A stretch of 64,000 bases of DNA from Diaporthe sp. PMI_573. Taxonomy: Eukaryota > Ascomycota > Sordariomycetes > Diaporthales > Diaporthaceae. Positions 30,163-40,900 of the stretch are shown here, piece after piece. Where the stretch lies: NCBI GenBank assembly GCA_021399435.1, contig JAJTUP010000098.1, positions 62,001 through 126,000 on the forward strand, read 5' to 3'. The translations under genes were made by a program, and so were the position numbers. Below the pieces are notes generated by a model that was not told where the DNA came from, searched no databases, and was given only the letters and a program-made list of their open reading frames with translations. Position 1 is the stretch's first letter, and each line of letters opens with the position of its first letter.

Positions 30163-31566
30163 ATTAAAGATCACGTCTCTTGTATTGACAATCTTTCCGG
30201 TAGAGGGAATCCATATCCGGTAGATGTTCGATGATCGGTATCCAACAAGGTAACCAATCCATGCACGTGGCTCGAGACGTTGACGTCTTCTTTTCTTGAG
30301 CTGTGCGTCGGATGTCATCGCGTAGGCCTTGCAGCCAAATACGCGAAGATGAGTTTGATCTGGTCTTGGATCTGGTCGTGGGATACCCAAGCGTTTGGCA
30401 ATCGCTGAGTGAAATTGGTAGTAGGGTGTCTTCCAGTCCAGTCCGTAATTTGGTGTTCGGTTGTTGAGATGGACGGTTGTTCGTCCAATTTCGGGCCAAA
30501 GAGAGTGTGGGAGTTTTGAGCTTGTTCGCATTGCACGCATCTTCTCCTTGATCACACCCCCTGAGCGCTCGGCTCCTCCGTTTTGTGCTTGTGTGTTGGG
30601 TGCTGAGGGCTCGATTTTGATGTGTTTTGATTCGAGGAATTCTCTGACAGCTCGTCTTCGGCTGAACAGTTCTCCATCACATTCAATCACCTTGACCTTG
30701 GTGTTGTTTTGAATTTCCATCATCCCCAGGAATGATTTCATAACCTTGAGGAGGGTTTCGCTATTGCGACTTTCAAGATAGTAATCCCAGATGAGTCCTG
30801 ACACTCTGCATGTGAGTAGCAGTTGTGATGTGTAGTTGTTGACTCCTGGTTCGTAGTCGTGAAAATCAAGTGCTATCCTTTCGCCTTCTCGTTCGAGGAT
30901 CTCCCTCGGTGCTCGACGGATTTGCCTCGTGATCTTGGCTAAGGCACAGGCTTCACATTCGACTGTTGTTGGTCCCTGGATGCGCACCCCCTGAGATGAA
31001 GAAACGAGGTGTTCAAGCGCGCTGGGGCCTGGGTGACCAAGACGGCCGTGCCAGAGGATGGCTTCGCCTGTGAGTGGTCTCCTTTTGGTGTAGGTAGTGT
31101 GTTTCTTCCTCCATGTGTTGAAGGCGCTTTGCACTTCGTGTGGTTGGTAGTCGATGACGTATTGGCCGTGGATGTCCCTGAGTTTGCACAGAGTTGACCT
31201 GTCACGTCGTTTCAAAGTTGTTGGATCATGTTCGTTGTCCCAAAAGATACCCTTCCTTCGAAGTTGCCTCAGAGAGACGAGTGTTGTCAGGAGTCGTGGG
31301 CAGAGGGCAACGTTTTCGAGGTGTAGGACGGTCGGTCCAGTGCGGACCGGCATTGTGCCGTATGCGAGTACTGGTAGTTGTCTGTCTCCAGCCCACAGGT
31401 AGTCATCGTGTGTGGCTGGTTTCGTGTTGAACAGACGCTCGTTGTTGTTCGTGATCGAGATCGTACTCGCTGGGTCAAGTATCACCGAGTGTCGAAGAGG
31501 GTATTCTTCTGCGTTTATGGCAAAAGCTCCCCTAGCTTCTATACTGGCAACACAGTACCCCGGGAG
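30055..31566 (-). pseudogene. Copia pol: protease and integrase portion
   Basis: In the same frame as gag after one TGA codon. A protease-like motif (VILDPASTISITNN) is followed by the GAG-pre-integrase domain (LWHGRLGHPGPSALEHL, then CEACALAK) and the integrase core with acidic residues in IALDFHDYE, KVIECDGELF and QNGGAERSGGVIKEKMRA, then the conserved FGCKAYA and WIGYLVGYRSSNIYRIW segments. No reverse transcriptase follows. The element needs the fragment at 22.5 kb to be continuous. Confidence 0.9.
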
Positions 31567-32799
31567 TCAATCATCGACTTCCTCGACGGCTTCTTCTTTC
31601 GTCGGTTTAGGTGTCCTTGACTTGGACTTTGATCTCGGACCCTTAAGGGCTCGGACCTGTGCTTGAAAATCAGCATCGTTTTCGAGTTTTTCACGAACTC
31701 TTTCTTTGACATCCTGATTTGGCTTCCACCTTGGAAATGCCTTCTCAGGGAATACATAGTAGCATTCTGCAAGGGCGTGGGGATTTGCACATGCGAGGCA
31801 GCCTTTTTGACCCGAGGAATAACGTCCCGGATCGGCTCGAATCCCGCGCTTTCCACCACGTGAACCAGTCGCACCTCTACGTGGCGGCTTCGAATCTTCA
31901 ACGACATGGGCGTCCCCATTTTCGTCATCATGACTACCAGAGCCATCGTAGGTAGTTGTAAAAGCTCCTTTCGCGACCTTTCCCTTTTGGGGGTCGTGGC
32001 TTTCCAACTCCTGACGGAAGTCTTGCCCGATATCACGATATTCGAGGCTCCCATCTGCTGAAGCGTGTTTTTGTGCTTGTTTATAGGAGGTGGCCCAGAT
32101 AGGCATTACTCCCCGTATTGCAAGTAGGAAGTCTGAAAACCAGATTGTTGTATGCTGTGTTTCCGGGAGTTTCTTTTGGATCCCTTTGGACATCATCTCT
32201 TCCCACTTATCGATCCAGTTGTACGCCTCTTTGGTTGTACGAGGTGGTTTGAGGACCTTCTTGTATTCTTGATGAAGATGTAGCATCTCGTCGTGAGTGC
32301 TTTGGCCACATCTCTTTTGTAAGTTGTCATGCCATTTCCAGAGTGGTTCTCCTGCTTGGCAGCATGTTGACTTGTATGCAGGGGCAACAGTTTGGAGCAG
32401 CCACCTTGTGAGCTTCTCTACTGACTGCCGTTCCTCCTTGTACGATGCGTCAAGTTGTTTATACCAGGTGAGGTCAAGATTAAATGCCTTAAGACCATTG
32501 TCGGTCAGATCGGTCATCATCCATTGTCCATTGTTCTTTTCTTGGATTGTTTCTTCGTCCTCTTCCTCGTCGTTGGTCGTCTGTGATCTCGCATTTCGCT
32601 GTGCGTGTGGTTTCTTGATGTATTTCTTCTTTCGAATATCCGGCATCTCCGGCTGAGGGAGTAGGGAAGTCTTATTCGTTATGTGGGATTCAAGTCCAAA
32701 CGTTTGGGCCTGGAGCTCGAATTCGTGGTGCCAATCGTTCCAGTCGCCTGGTTTCGCTAGTATCGCGTTGAGGGTCTTCGTGTTGACGTAATCTGCCAT
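31567..32799 (-). CDS. Copia gag, 410 aa
   Basis: Starts 35 bases inside the LTR (ATG at 32799). It is a charged helical protein with a late Cys/His cluster (GCLACANPHALAECYY) resembling the fungal Copia zinc knuckle, then a basic C-terminus (KGPRSKSKSRTPKPTKEEAV). It ends at TGA 31567-31569 in the same frame as pol, with C as the next base; in most Copia elements gag and pol form one frame. The stop may be a mutation or a readthrough site. Confidence 0.8.
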   Translation of the reverse strand: MADYVNTKTLNAILAKPGDWNDWHHEFELQAQTFGLESHITNKTSLLPQPEMPDIRKKKYIKKPHAQRNARSQTTNDEEEDEETIQEKNNGQWMMTDLTDNGLKAFNLDLTWYKQLDASYKEERQSVEKLTRWLLQTVAPAYKSTCCQAGEPLWKWHDNLQKRCGQSTHDEMLHLHQEYKKVLKPPRTTKEAYNWIDKWEEMMSKGIQKKLPETQHTTIWFSDFLLAIRGVMPIWATSYKQAQKHASADGSLEYRDIGQDFRQELESHDPQKGKVAKGAFTTTYDGSGSHDDENGDAHVVEDSKPPRRGATGSRGGKRGIRADPGRYSSGQKGCLACANPHALAECYYVFPEKAFPRWKPNQDVKERVREKLENDADFQAQVRALKGPRSKSKSRTPKPTKEEAVEEVDD

Positions 32800-32833
32800 G
32801 TTTGAATCGGCTTGAGGCAGTGAGACTCTTAAT

Positions 32834-33028
32834 TGTCAGATTATCACCCTTTTAGGTATATGGGACGTGTAATTATGGTCCAATTGATGGGGTGGTCACT
32901 GTGTGTATTGTGATGATGTCTTGTCCTTGGTTCCTTGGTGGGACCCCACCCGTAAGGGGGCTGGTTTTGTCATGATTCAACCATTGATGCCTCAGGCACC
33001 TAACCCAAAGCACCCGACACATCTGACA
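32834..33028 (-). repeat. Copia 5' LTR, 195 bp
   Basis: On the minus strand it starts TGTCAGAT and ends ATCTGACA, an 8-bp inverted terminus with canonical TG...CA. The gag start follows 35 bases later. No second copy was found in the window. Confidence 0.8.
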
Positions 33029-33149
33029 GTATTATATGACCCTTGGGCAGCTTCATATACGGGTAGTTATATTGCAATAAAAAGCGCGCTTTTAATTCGG
33101 AATAAAAAGCTGCTTCATTATAATAAAAAGCAGTTTAATACACATGTGT

Positions 33150-33797
33150 ATTAAACACGTGCCCATCCCTATGTTGCAGAGTCAGGAGGTTGGCCATATC
33201 TTCCACACCGGAAAGTCGCATTGGAAATCCTCGTGCATCTTGCTCAATGATGTATCGAACAAGTGTTTGCTCTTCAACTGGGTCAAGTTTATGCTTCTCG
33301 ACGCGTGATTCTTCACGATGTGGTCGGTTGTTCATCCTGTTATGTAGTGTAGTATAGGGAATGTTGAAGATCTGTGCAGCCTGACGTATACTTAAGGGTT
33401 TCTTTTGACTTTTTTTTGGAATTCTCAATTGCCTGAAGTGCAAGATTGATTTTGTCTTCTTTTGAGTAGATTGGCATTGTGGATGTTGATATCTAGCGTG
33501 TTGAATATTTAAGTAGGTAGAGTGATGCGAGACTGACGCGAAAAATGGGGACGCGATCTGCACTAAAAACAAACCTGCCCACCAAAACTTTAAATTTTCA
33601 GACTGGCACTGCAACACCACTACACCTCTAAATTGACAAAATCAATTAAAAACCAAGAATCCAAAGCAGTTGGCACCAATTGGTGCCAATTTCAATTGAC
33701 CATTTTGCCCTGGGTGGGTGCTGGGGTTGATGAAAGTTGGCCAAGTTGGTAAAATTGATCGGGCATGTGATATGATCGGCTGACTGGTGAACCACGT
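33150..33797 (-). pseudogene. pogo/Fot-type element, 5' part, reversed
   Basis: The terminus ACGTGGTTCACCAGTCAGCC ends at 33797 next to TA (33798-33799). The palindrome TTGGCACCAATTGGTGCCAA is at 33670-33689, 108 bp inside. The transposase start (ATG near 33478) has the Psq HTH and VRYIIEQDARGFPMRLSGVE but is frameshifted in a run of eight adenines near 33411. Similarity ends near 33160 beside repeats of ATAAAAAGC. It is the third fragment of one family. Confidence 0.88.
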
Positions 33798-33893
33798 TAT
33801 AGTGATCTTTTATCCTCGTACCCAGGAGGGTTGCCCGAGGGTCATTTGTCCTTGACCTCGATTCTACACCAGATGTGACGGTGGTCGTCAGGC

Positions 33894-34282
33894 CTACATG
33901 GCGCACTGGTCGTTCGAGGTTGTTCCGCCCATGTTGACGCAGCCAGCGATGCAGTATGAGTTGCCGACAGTGCCCCCCACGGTGTTACTGCAGCGGAAGA
34001 GAACCTGCAAGAGCTGCACGGTGGTAAGCGGAGGAATCGGTCCGCCGGTAGCGTTGACAGCCGCTGTTAATTCGTCGTTGGTGTAGCCTTCATCAAAAGT
34101 CGTCAGAGACGGTCCAGGAGCAAGTTAAAAAACAATGGAGCATACATACCGTAATCATCGACCATGTTATAGCCACACCTGTACCCCCCGTACACGCAGG
34201 GTGTTGTGAATGCGCTAACGGTAGGCGAAAGTGCCAAGAGAGCGCCAGTTGTAAGGAAGGCGAAAGTCTGGAAGAGCGTCAT
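33894..34282 (-). CDS. Small secreted cysteine-rich protein, 108 aa (two exons)
   Basis: ATG at 34282 begins a signal peptide (MTLFQTFAFLTTGALLAL, predicted cut after VSA). Exon 1 is 34150-34282, then a 62-nt intron (34088-34149: GTATGT donor, AAG acceptor) and exon 2 33894-34087. The mature part is about 84 residues with six cysteines (in TTPCVYG, YRCGY, LFRCSN, SYCIAGC and DQCAM), a GYTNDEL motif and a possible N-glycosylation site (NAT). This is the layout of secreted effector-like or cell-surface proteins of fungi. It is too short for ordinary frame calling. The frame is intact and the splice sites clean. Confidence 0.8.
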
Positions 34283-34907
34283 CTTGGAGGATGGTTGGAA
34301 GGTATGGAATTATCAGAGACTGTGGTGGCAGGTGCTGGCTCTAGCCTTGTGTTTGTTTGACATTCAGAAGGGACACGTTGGTTTGGTTTCCAAACGAGTT
34401 TATATATCTCGTCGACACCTTGATTTGCACATCGCCAAGTCGCCCAGTGTATTTTGTTACCATCTTCTGAAGCACTCAGCTGTGGAATGCCACATCTCGA
34501 CATTGCCAAACTTAGTCTAAGACCGGCAACTTGATCCGAATACACCTATAGAATAATATCCAGAGAGGAATGTCACTATGCAGCGTGGTTGGTTGCCAGG
34601 GTCAGGAGGGTCTAGACCTGGTAGGTATGGAAGCGGCCAGTTCCGACATCTGTCTTACATGAACGACACCACTCAACGTCTAGGAATTCATGCTCCGGGC
34701 ATGCAGAGAATGAAGCTCTCTGAGGAATGCAGAAAGTCTAAGGTTGCCAGATATAAAGTAATACGAGAGACATGTTAGTCACTAATGGTTTTTCATTCCT
34801 ATCTCCGAGTACAGGAGGAATGCGACAATCGACACAGTCCACACGAAACAAACGGTCAGCTCTTTCTTACATATTTATACTGAAACACTATATGTATATA
34901 TACATAA
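34283..34907. other. Intergenic, promoter side of the small secreted protein
   Basis: No gene recognised on either strand. Confidence 0.35.
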
Positions 34908-35375
34908 TGTTGGAATCCACGAGGCCAGGATATAGGGGCCAGACCACACAGAGGAGCAGGTACATCTATTTTCCTCTATAGTTCAATAGGTTATAAGCCC
35001 AGAGTTCATTCTCTAAGTATATATATATAGCCGTTAGCACCTATGATATCCTACAGTTCAGTCCTGGGTAGTGTTGACCACAGAGAAAAGCCACTTTCAG
35101 GGGAAGATCCAGAGCAAAACTTAAGGGGGAGCGAGTTGCCTTCCTAACTGCTTCTGCCGTTCAGCTCGATACTTGGTACCTAGAGCGGCGAGCTAGGGGG
35201 AGTGCTGGAATCCAGGAAGCCAGTACATGAGGGCCAAACTGCATGGAGGAGCAGGTACATCCGTCTTCCTCTGCATTTCAACAATAAACTCGAACAATCC
35301 GAATAGATGACGATCAAAATTTCTATAACATTGCTATATCTCGATATTCGGATATTGGGCTTCGATGTTCCTACA
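34908..35375 (+). mobile_element. Decayed LTR element with almost no interior
   Basis: Two diverged direct repeats, 34908-35055 (TGTTGGAATCC...ATCCTACA) and 35203-35375 (TGCTGGAATCC...TTCCTACA), share GGAGCAGGTACATC and flank only 147 bp. A purine tract (AGCTAGGGGGAG) lies just before the second repeat, as a polypurine tract should. No coding capacity remains. The flanking bases do not form a clear target duplication. It is a TRIM-like or internally deleted Copia element. Confidence 0.6.
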
Positions 35376-35515
35376 TCAGTCTTCCATGGATGTTCGTAAA
35401 AATAAATGGATATTAAGGACGTTCTCCCGACAGACCTAGGAATCATGGAAAGCAAGCGATATGTCTGACATCTCCCGCGGTGCTTTGCTTGTATGACCTA
35501 GCCTTGTCAGCCATA

Positions 35516-37223
35516 ATGATGTCTCCCGTCGTTCTTTCGTTTTGTGCTTTGAGCTACGGTTTGAGTCCTGCCTACCAGAAGCCACGAAATGCCCAGAATG
35601 AGTGGAATATCAAGTCCCCTTTCCCGGATTCCTTGTGCTTTACATACGTTACAACCTACTTGACCCCAGGTGTTATGTATACTGGGTATAATACAACAGC
35701 CTCTCACAAGTATGCGACAAGTTCCTGCTCAGGTACGAGAGGATTGCATACTCCAATTCGATGCAAGTCCAGACACAGCTGAATAGATTAGAATCTCCCA
35801 TCTCGCAGTTTACTTCTCAGTCAGCGACGCTGTCACATACCAACTCAGTAGCCTCATCCGGTGCTGGGGATTCCGTGTTAACTACAACGCCTATTTCAAC
35901 GGCTTTGTCGTTTAGCACACAACAAACAGCTTCTGGGACAGGTAACGGTTCTGGGACAGGTACCAGTCCTGGGTCTGCAACGGCATCACTCAACAGCGCA
36001 GTGGTCTCATTCAGTACGGAGAGTTCCACGTCAACAACAACAACGCCTACCTCATCAACAACAACGCCTACCTCATCAACTGCGGTCTTGTCCTCAGCTT
36101 CTGCCTCTACGTCAGCTATTACTGACGAATTCTTCTTCGCCATTATACCTGCCACTCTAACGAGAGAATTACAGGACGTGATTAGGTTTGTTGGCGCTGG
36201 GGGCAGCATTACTGATTCTTGCTCCAACGCAATAGTATTTCAGCAGTCTCGGGGCCAGCTGATTGGTATCCATAATGGAGAGCCAATAGCAGTCGACCCA
36301 GGAGTTCCCCATATCCTGTTATCACCTGCCCCGGGCAGTATTTCAACGGACTTTGAGATAACTCATAGTCTCTTGGACTGGGTTAACTCGTCTTTCTTTA
36401 ATGGCTTTGCTGGGTTTTGCCAGCTGGACGACGAGATATACGCTACATTTACAGCGGCCGGTGGTCCCGGTGGTGCTGATAACTGTGAGGCTATTCAACT
36501 GATGGCCTATCCACGTTAGTATAGGAATTTAAACAGCGTTGCTAAGAGCACTTCCGCTAACGAGTAACATCAGTCGCTCAGTGTCGACCTCTATCCGCAT
36601 CTTCAACTGTTTTCTCGGGCTCGTCTACGATTGTGTCTTCGTTATCTGAAACCTCAATACCGGCCACTTTAACACCAGTATTTACAACATCATCCTCGGC
36701 ACCGATAATAAGCAGCGGAATGCCTAATGCCCCGGAAAACACAACACTCATGTCCTCTACGACCAGCATCTTAGGCTCATCCCGGAGTATTTTCAGCTCT
36801 CAAGTTACACCGTCGACGACAAGCTTGGAACAGGCATCGCAGGCAACAGGAAATGATAGAACACCCGGTATAAACCTCTTAGAATACAGTTATTTGGGCT
36901 GTTATGTGACGAATCCAGACGGAAATTTTGGGATGGCACCGGCTGTGGCCCAAGAGACCCTCACTACCTCGGTTGAGGACTGCGCTTTTCTCTGCGACAC
37001 TCAGCCTGGTGGGGCAACAATCTACTTTACACTCGGCACAAACTCTCAAGGGCGGTCCATTTGTACGTGCGGCAATGATCTTTTCGCTTATAATTATCAG
37101 TCTCTGGGTAAGGATTTCCACTGCAACATTCCATGTCAGTTTACAGAGCCTACGTTAGGAGAGAATTTCTGTGGTGGACAATTTGGCCAAGATCCGCTAG
37201 TATCTGTCTTTGGGGCAATATAA
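35516..37223 (+). CDS. Secreted WSC-domain protein with DUF7908-like region, 529 aa (three exons)
   Basis: Exons 35516-35732, 35792-36514 and 36574-37223 have introns of 59 and 59 nt (GTACGA/TTAG; GTTAGT, branch GCTAAC, CAG). Their total is 1,590 nt, an exact multiple of three. The start chosen gives a signal peptide (MMSPVVLSFCALSYGLSPA). Then come a short N-terminal part with FTYVTTYL, a Ser/Thr-rich linker with a duplicated TTTPTSST unit, a globular region (about 183-313; FFFAIIPATLTRELQDVIRF, then AGFCQLDDEIYATF) like DUF7908, another Ser/Thr stretch, and a C-terminal WSC domain (SYLGCYVTNPDG, CAFLCDTQPGGATI, CTCGNDL, CGGQFG). WSC domains bind glycans. No C-terminal membrane helix is seen, so it is probably secreted or wall-bound and heavily O-glycosylated. 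Confidence 0.85.
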
Positions 37224-37507
37224 GGTCTCTATAGTGGTAATAAAGATGGTATGCCAGGGCTCTATGCACGCCGTTGAGATCCAAGATAGTGCACGCAGGG
37301 ACCCGACTAGTAGCAGTGGTTTAGTATAATAGCCTATGGTTAATTCTGTTACTGTCACAGCTCATTGACGATCTGTATACCGCGAAATAGTTTGCAAAAT
37401 ATATCTCCTCAAGATTTAATATTTCCAGCGCTTCGGCATGCGTTCATTGTTCCAAATTGTTTTACGCCGGAATTGCTTATAAACGCTTCGTCCTTACTAG
37501 GGTTCCG

Positions 37508-37544
37508 TTTTTGACCGTCAAAAACGGTATTTGACGGTCAAATT
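37508..37544. repeat. Strong inverted repeat (13-bp arms)
   Basis: TTTGACCGTCAAA at 37510-37522 and its reverse complement at 37530-37542 are separated by seven bases. It lies between the WSC gene and the Helitron and could be a terminator hairpin or the remains of a transposon end. Confidence 0.55.
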
Positions 37545-37954
37545 CCTAACGGGGGTTTTTGGCAGTGCCCCGGAACTGAAAGCGAAGCGAGAAGTGAAGG
37601 GGACTACTACCCCGGGAACCGACAGGGGTTGTTCCGACTACAAATCTGACGCCAAGCCTTCCCGATTCGTTTTTACTGTAACGTGATCTCGGCTGATTTC
37701 GAAGCACGTGTTCGACTCGGATAAAATTTGTTCCTGCCACCCTTGCTTTGTGTTTCTTACCATTGCAAACAAACAAAATTGGCAGGTCTTGCCGCTATCT
37801 CCGCTCTTGTAAGCGACGTGATGTAATCGCTTCTGACTTCCATCTATGTCGCTGGATTCGGTCACCTGGTCAATGTCCACATACACCCATGCTCGCACCC
37901 TCAAATATACTTCCTGCCACCATTGCTCACTGCTGACTTCTACGTCTTGGGGAA

Positions 37955-40900
37955 ATGTTCACTCCTGCCACTGTTTGCACCAGTTGTCTCCGGGAATGGA
38001 CTGATTCTCGGTATCGTACATGCGATAGATGTCGGTCTCGAACACGACCCTACCACTGGATTCGACGGCAACCTAACGTTCCTGAGAACACCATCCCTTC
38101 AATTCTTCCACCCAACTTCGATCCGTTTCACAATTCTATAAACCTGACGCCTCTAACGGGACGTCCTTTATCAGGGAATCCTCCGCCGAACTGTGTGAAA
38201 CTTGCTGTGGGCTTGTTAGAAGATGAATTCGATCTGCGAGAGGTGGCTTCGCGAGAATTTCCACCAGAAATCTCTTCCTCCCATATTCGGTCTTCTATCA
38301 GCCTATACGAAGATGAGATGTTAGCTGCGTCCCAAACCGGCAATTTGGGCGACGATCAATCCTTCCGATTTACGGAACCCTCTCGTTCTAATCTTGGCAG
38401 GAATCGAAATTCCTGCCGATGCCGTCCCTGCAGCGACCGCGGCTATTCGTCATACAGCAGCAACGTCAAACCCAGTGGCAGTTGCCCAATTCTTCAATCA
38501 CGTTTGTAAAGCCATCTTTGATGGTCTCATCCAGTCTGGCACAGGACGTATTGGAATCCTTGGGCAAGTGGCAAATCACTACGGCGTTGTTGAGACAAAC
38601 GGTCGTGGCATGCTACATCTTCATGTCTTGATATGGCTTACGGGCAATCTTGCCTTCAGCACTCTGCGGGAACGGCTTGTACAAGATGGGGCCTTTGCTC
38701 AACGGGTGATACGGTATCTTGAATCTATCATTGTTCACAGCATAAACTCGGAGAATGATAGCATTCCGGAATCAGGGCCCGCAAATACGCCACCTTCTTC
38801 TAAGGATCCGGGTTCTGATAACGAATTCCGTCAAAGGCTCACGGCTGATAGCAATGCAGTTGCTGGCAAAAGTCAAATCCATTCCTCGAACCACACCGCT
38901 ACCTGTTTCAAGTATCGTCAAAGGGGGCGAGGGAAGGATGCTTGCAGATTTGGTATGCCACGGGACCTTCGGCCGCATTCTCAATTGGACGAGCTAGGTG
39001 TGGTCCATCTCGCTCGAAACCATGGTTGGGTCAATCCATGGAATCCAGCAATCGCCAGTTGCATCCGATCAAATCACGATATCTCCTGGATCCCAACCAC
39101 TACCAAGTGCCTGGCTCTCATCTACTACCTTACAAATTATGCGACGAAGGATGACGTTTCCCCACACCAAATGCTAGTAAAGGCTGCATTGCTGAAACAA
39201 AGCATGGATAAGGCAAAGGCCACTCAGACACCAGATGCTGCCGACATGCGATTTCGGAAAATGGATATGGACCAATTTGCTCTTCGCTGCTTCAACACTC
39301 TGTCTCACGATCGCGAGATTAGCGGTGTACAGATCGCCAACTCCTTGCTTCAGCTACCGACATATTACACAAGGAATTACAACTTTGTCCAAGTCAATCT
39401 CTGGTGGCTAAGGCGATATGTACGCACCGCCATTGAGTCTACCGGATCACTGTTCGATGGCTCTCCCGAGTTCACAGGCGAAGAGGAATGCACCTTTCAA
39501 CCCAAGGATACGGCTCCCGTAAGCCGTTTCGACAACTACAGATGGCGTGGTCCAGATCTAGCTCATCTTACCCTTTTCGAATACTGCATGTTAGTAGATG
39601 TTAAGAGAAGGTCTGACGCAACGACATCCGACGTGGAATTCGATACGACCCACCCCAAGAGCAACACACACGTGCAGTGCATGGCACGTACCGAGTCTCA
39701 GGTGAAGACCGTGTCCTTCAACGGCCAATTCTCTCAGTACCAGATCCAGGAGGAAGGTGTTTGTGGAGGTCATCCAAACACAACTGCTATCAAGAATGAC
39801 CTCGCCGAAGTGCAATTGGGGTTTTTCCTACCATGGGACCAACTGCCGGCCCTATTTCAACAACACGCTTCTGAGTATGACACAAAACGGGATGCCTGTT
39901 CGAGAATATGGGACATTGTTGAACCCACGCTTTCGCCTCATAATCGCAACTTCGCTAGGAACATGGAGCTCCTTCGGAAATCCAGAGAGGATGCAATGGT
40001 TGACGCCGCTCTCCGTAACGCAACGGCGATATCTCAGGACGACCTCGACCATAACATTGACGATATGGAAATTGCTAATTCCGACTTGGATGCCGAAGAA
40101 TCTCAGGATTCTCCACAACAGGAATTCACCGATGAGGCTCTGATATCGGCATACCATTCCATCGCTACATCTTGGCGCAAGGAACTTCATGCCGCCAGCC
40201 AGCGTATTCCATTCTTATCTTCAAAAGCGCACCTTGTTCAGTGCCTGCAATCACGAAGTCTTGTGCCTCTTGATATTTTTCGACTTCCCACGTTTACTAC
40301 CTCTGGCATTAGATTCTTCCCCAACCCTACACTAGAGAGCTGGAAGCTACAAATCAAAGGCCTTGCTACACGCGATGAGCTTGATAACATCGAACCAGAA
40401 GAGCGTATTGCACTCGAGGGCGACAGTTTCGGTCCTGATCTTGGTGATGGCACTTTCCACCCTACTCTGAGTTCACTCCAAGCCATACCAAACTTAATAA
40501 ACCTTCGCTCTCGAGTCGGCGATAGCCCTTCTGGCACAACTCTTACCACGCTAGTCTGCAAAGTTCTCCCTCTCAATACAAAGCAGAGACTTGTTATAGA
40601 AAGAGTGCTTTCTGCCGCGATAGCTTGGAGAGATAATCCATATGATGCATCCAGGCGGGATCAGATGCTCCTCTACGTTGGAGGAGAAGGCGGAACTGGC
40701 AAGAGTCGAGTCATCAAAGCCATTGTTGCCGGCATGGACCTTATGATGCGAAAGCATGAGGTCATCCTGATGGCGCCTACAGGAGCTGCTGCTGACAATA
40801 TCAGTGGAAATACCTACCATACCTCTTTGGGTATTTCAATTTCCAAGACCCAAAAGCCTACAGTAAGCGCTCGCATCAAAAAGTTGTGGTCCAGGAAGAC

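Larger units (their letters stand above)
30055..33028 (-). mobile_element. Ty1/Copia retrotransposon, 5' half
   Basis: Contains a 195-bp 5' LTR (32834-33028), gag, protease and integrase in order on the minus strand, then stops at the inversion breakpoint. The missing continuation is at 22527-23210 in the opposite orientation. Confidence 0.9.

Noticed and set aside
24249..30164. Functional two-module NRPS
   Set aside because: The first condensation domain lacks its HHxxxDG half, the start is retrotransposon sequence, and the C-terminus stops inside the second carrier domain.
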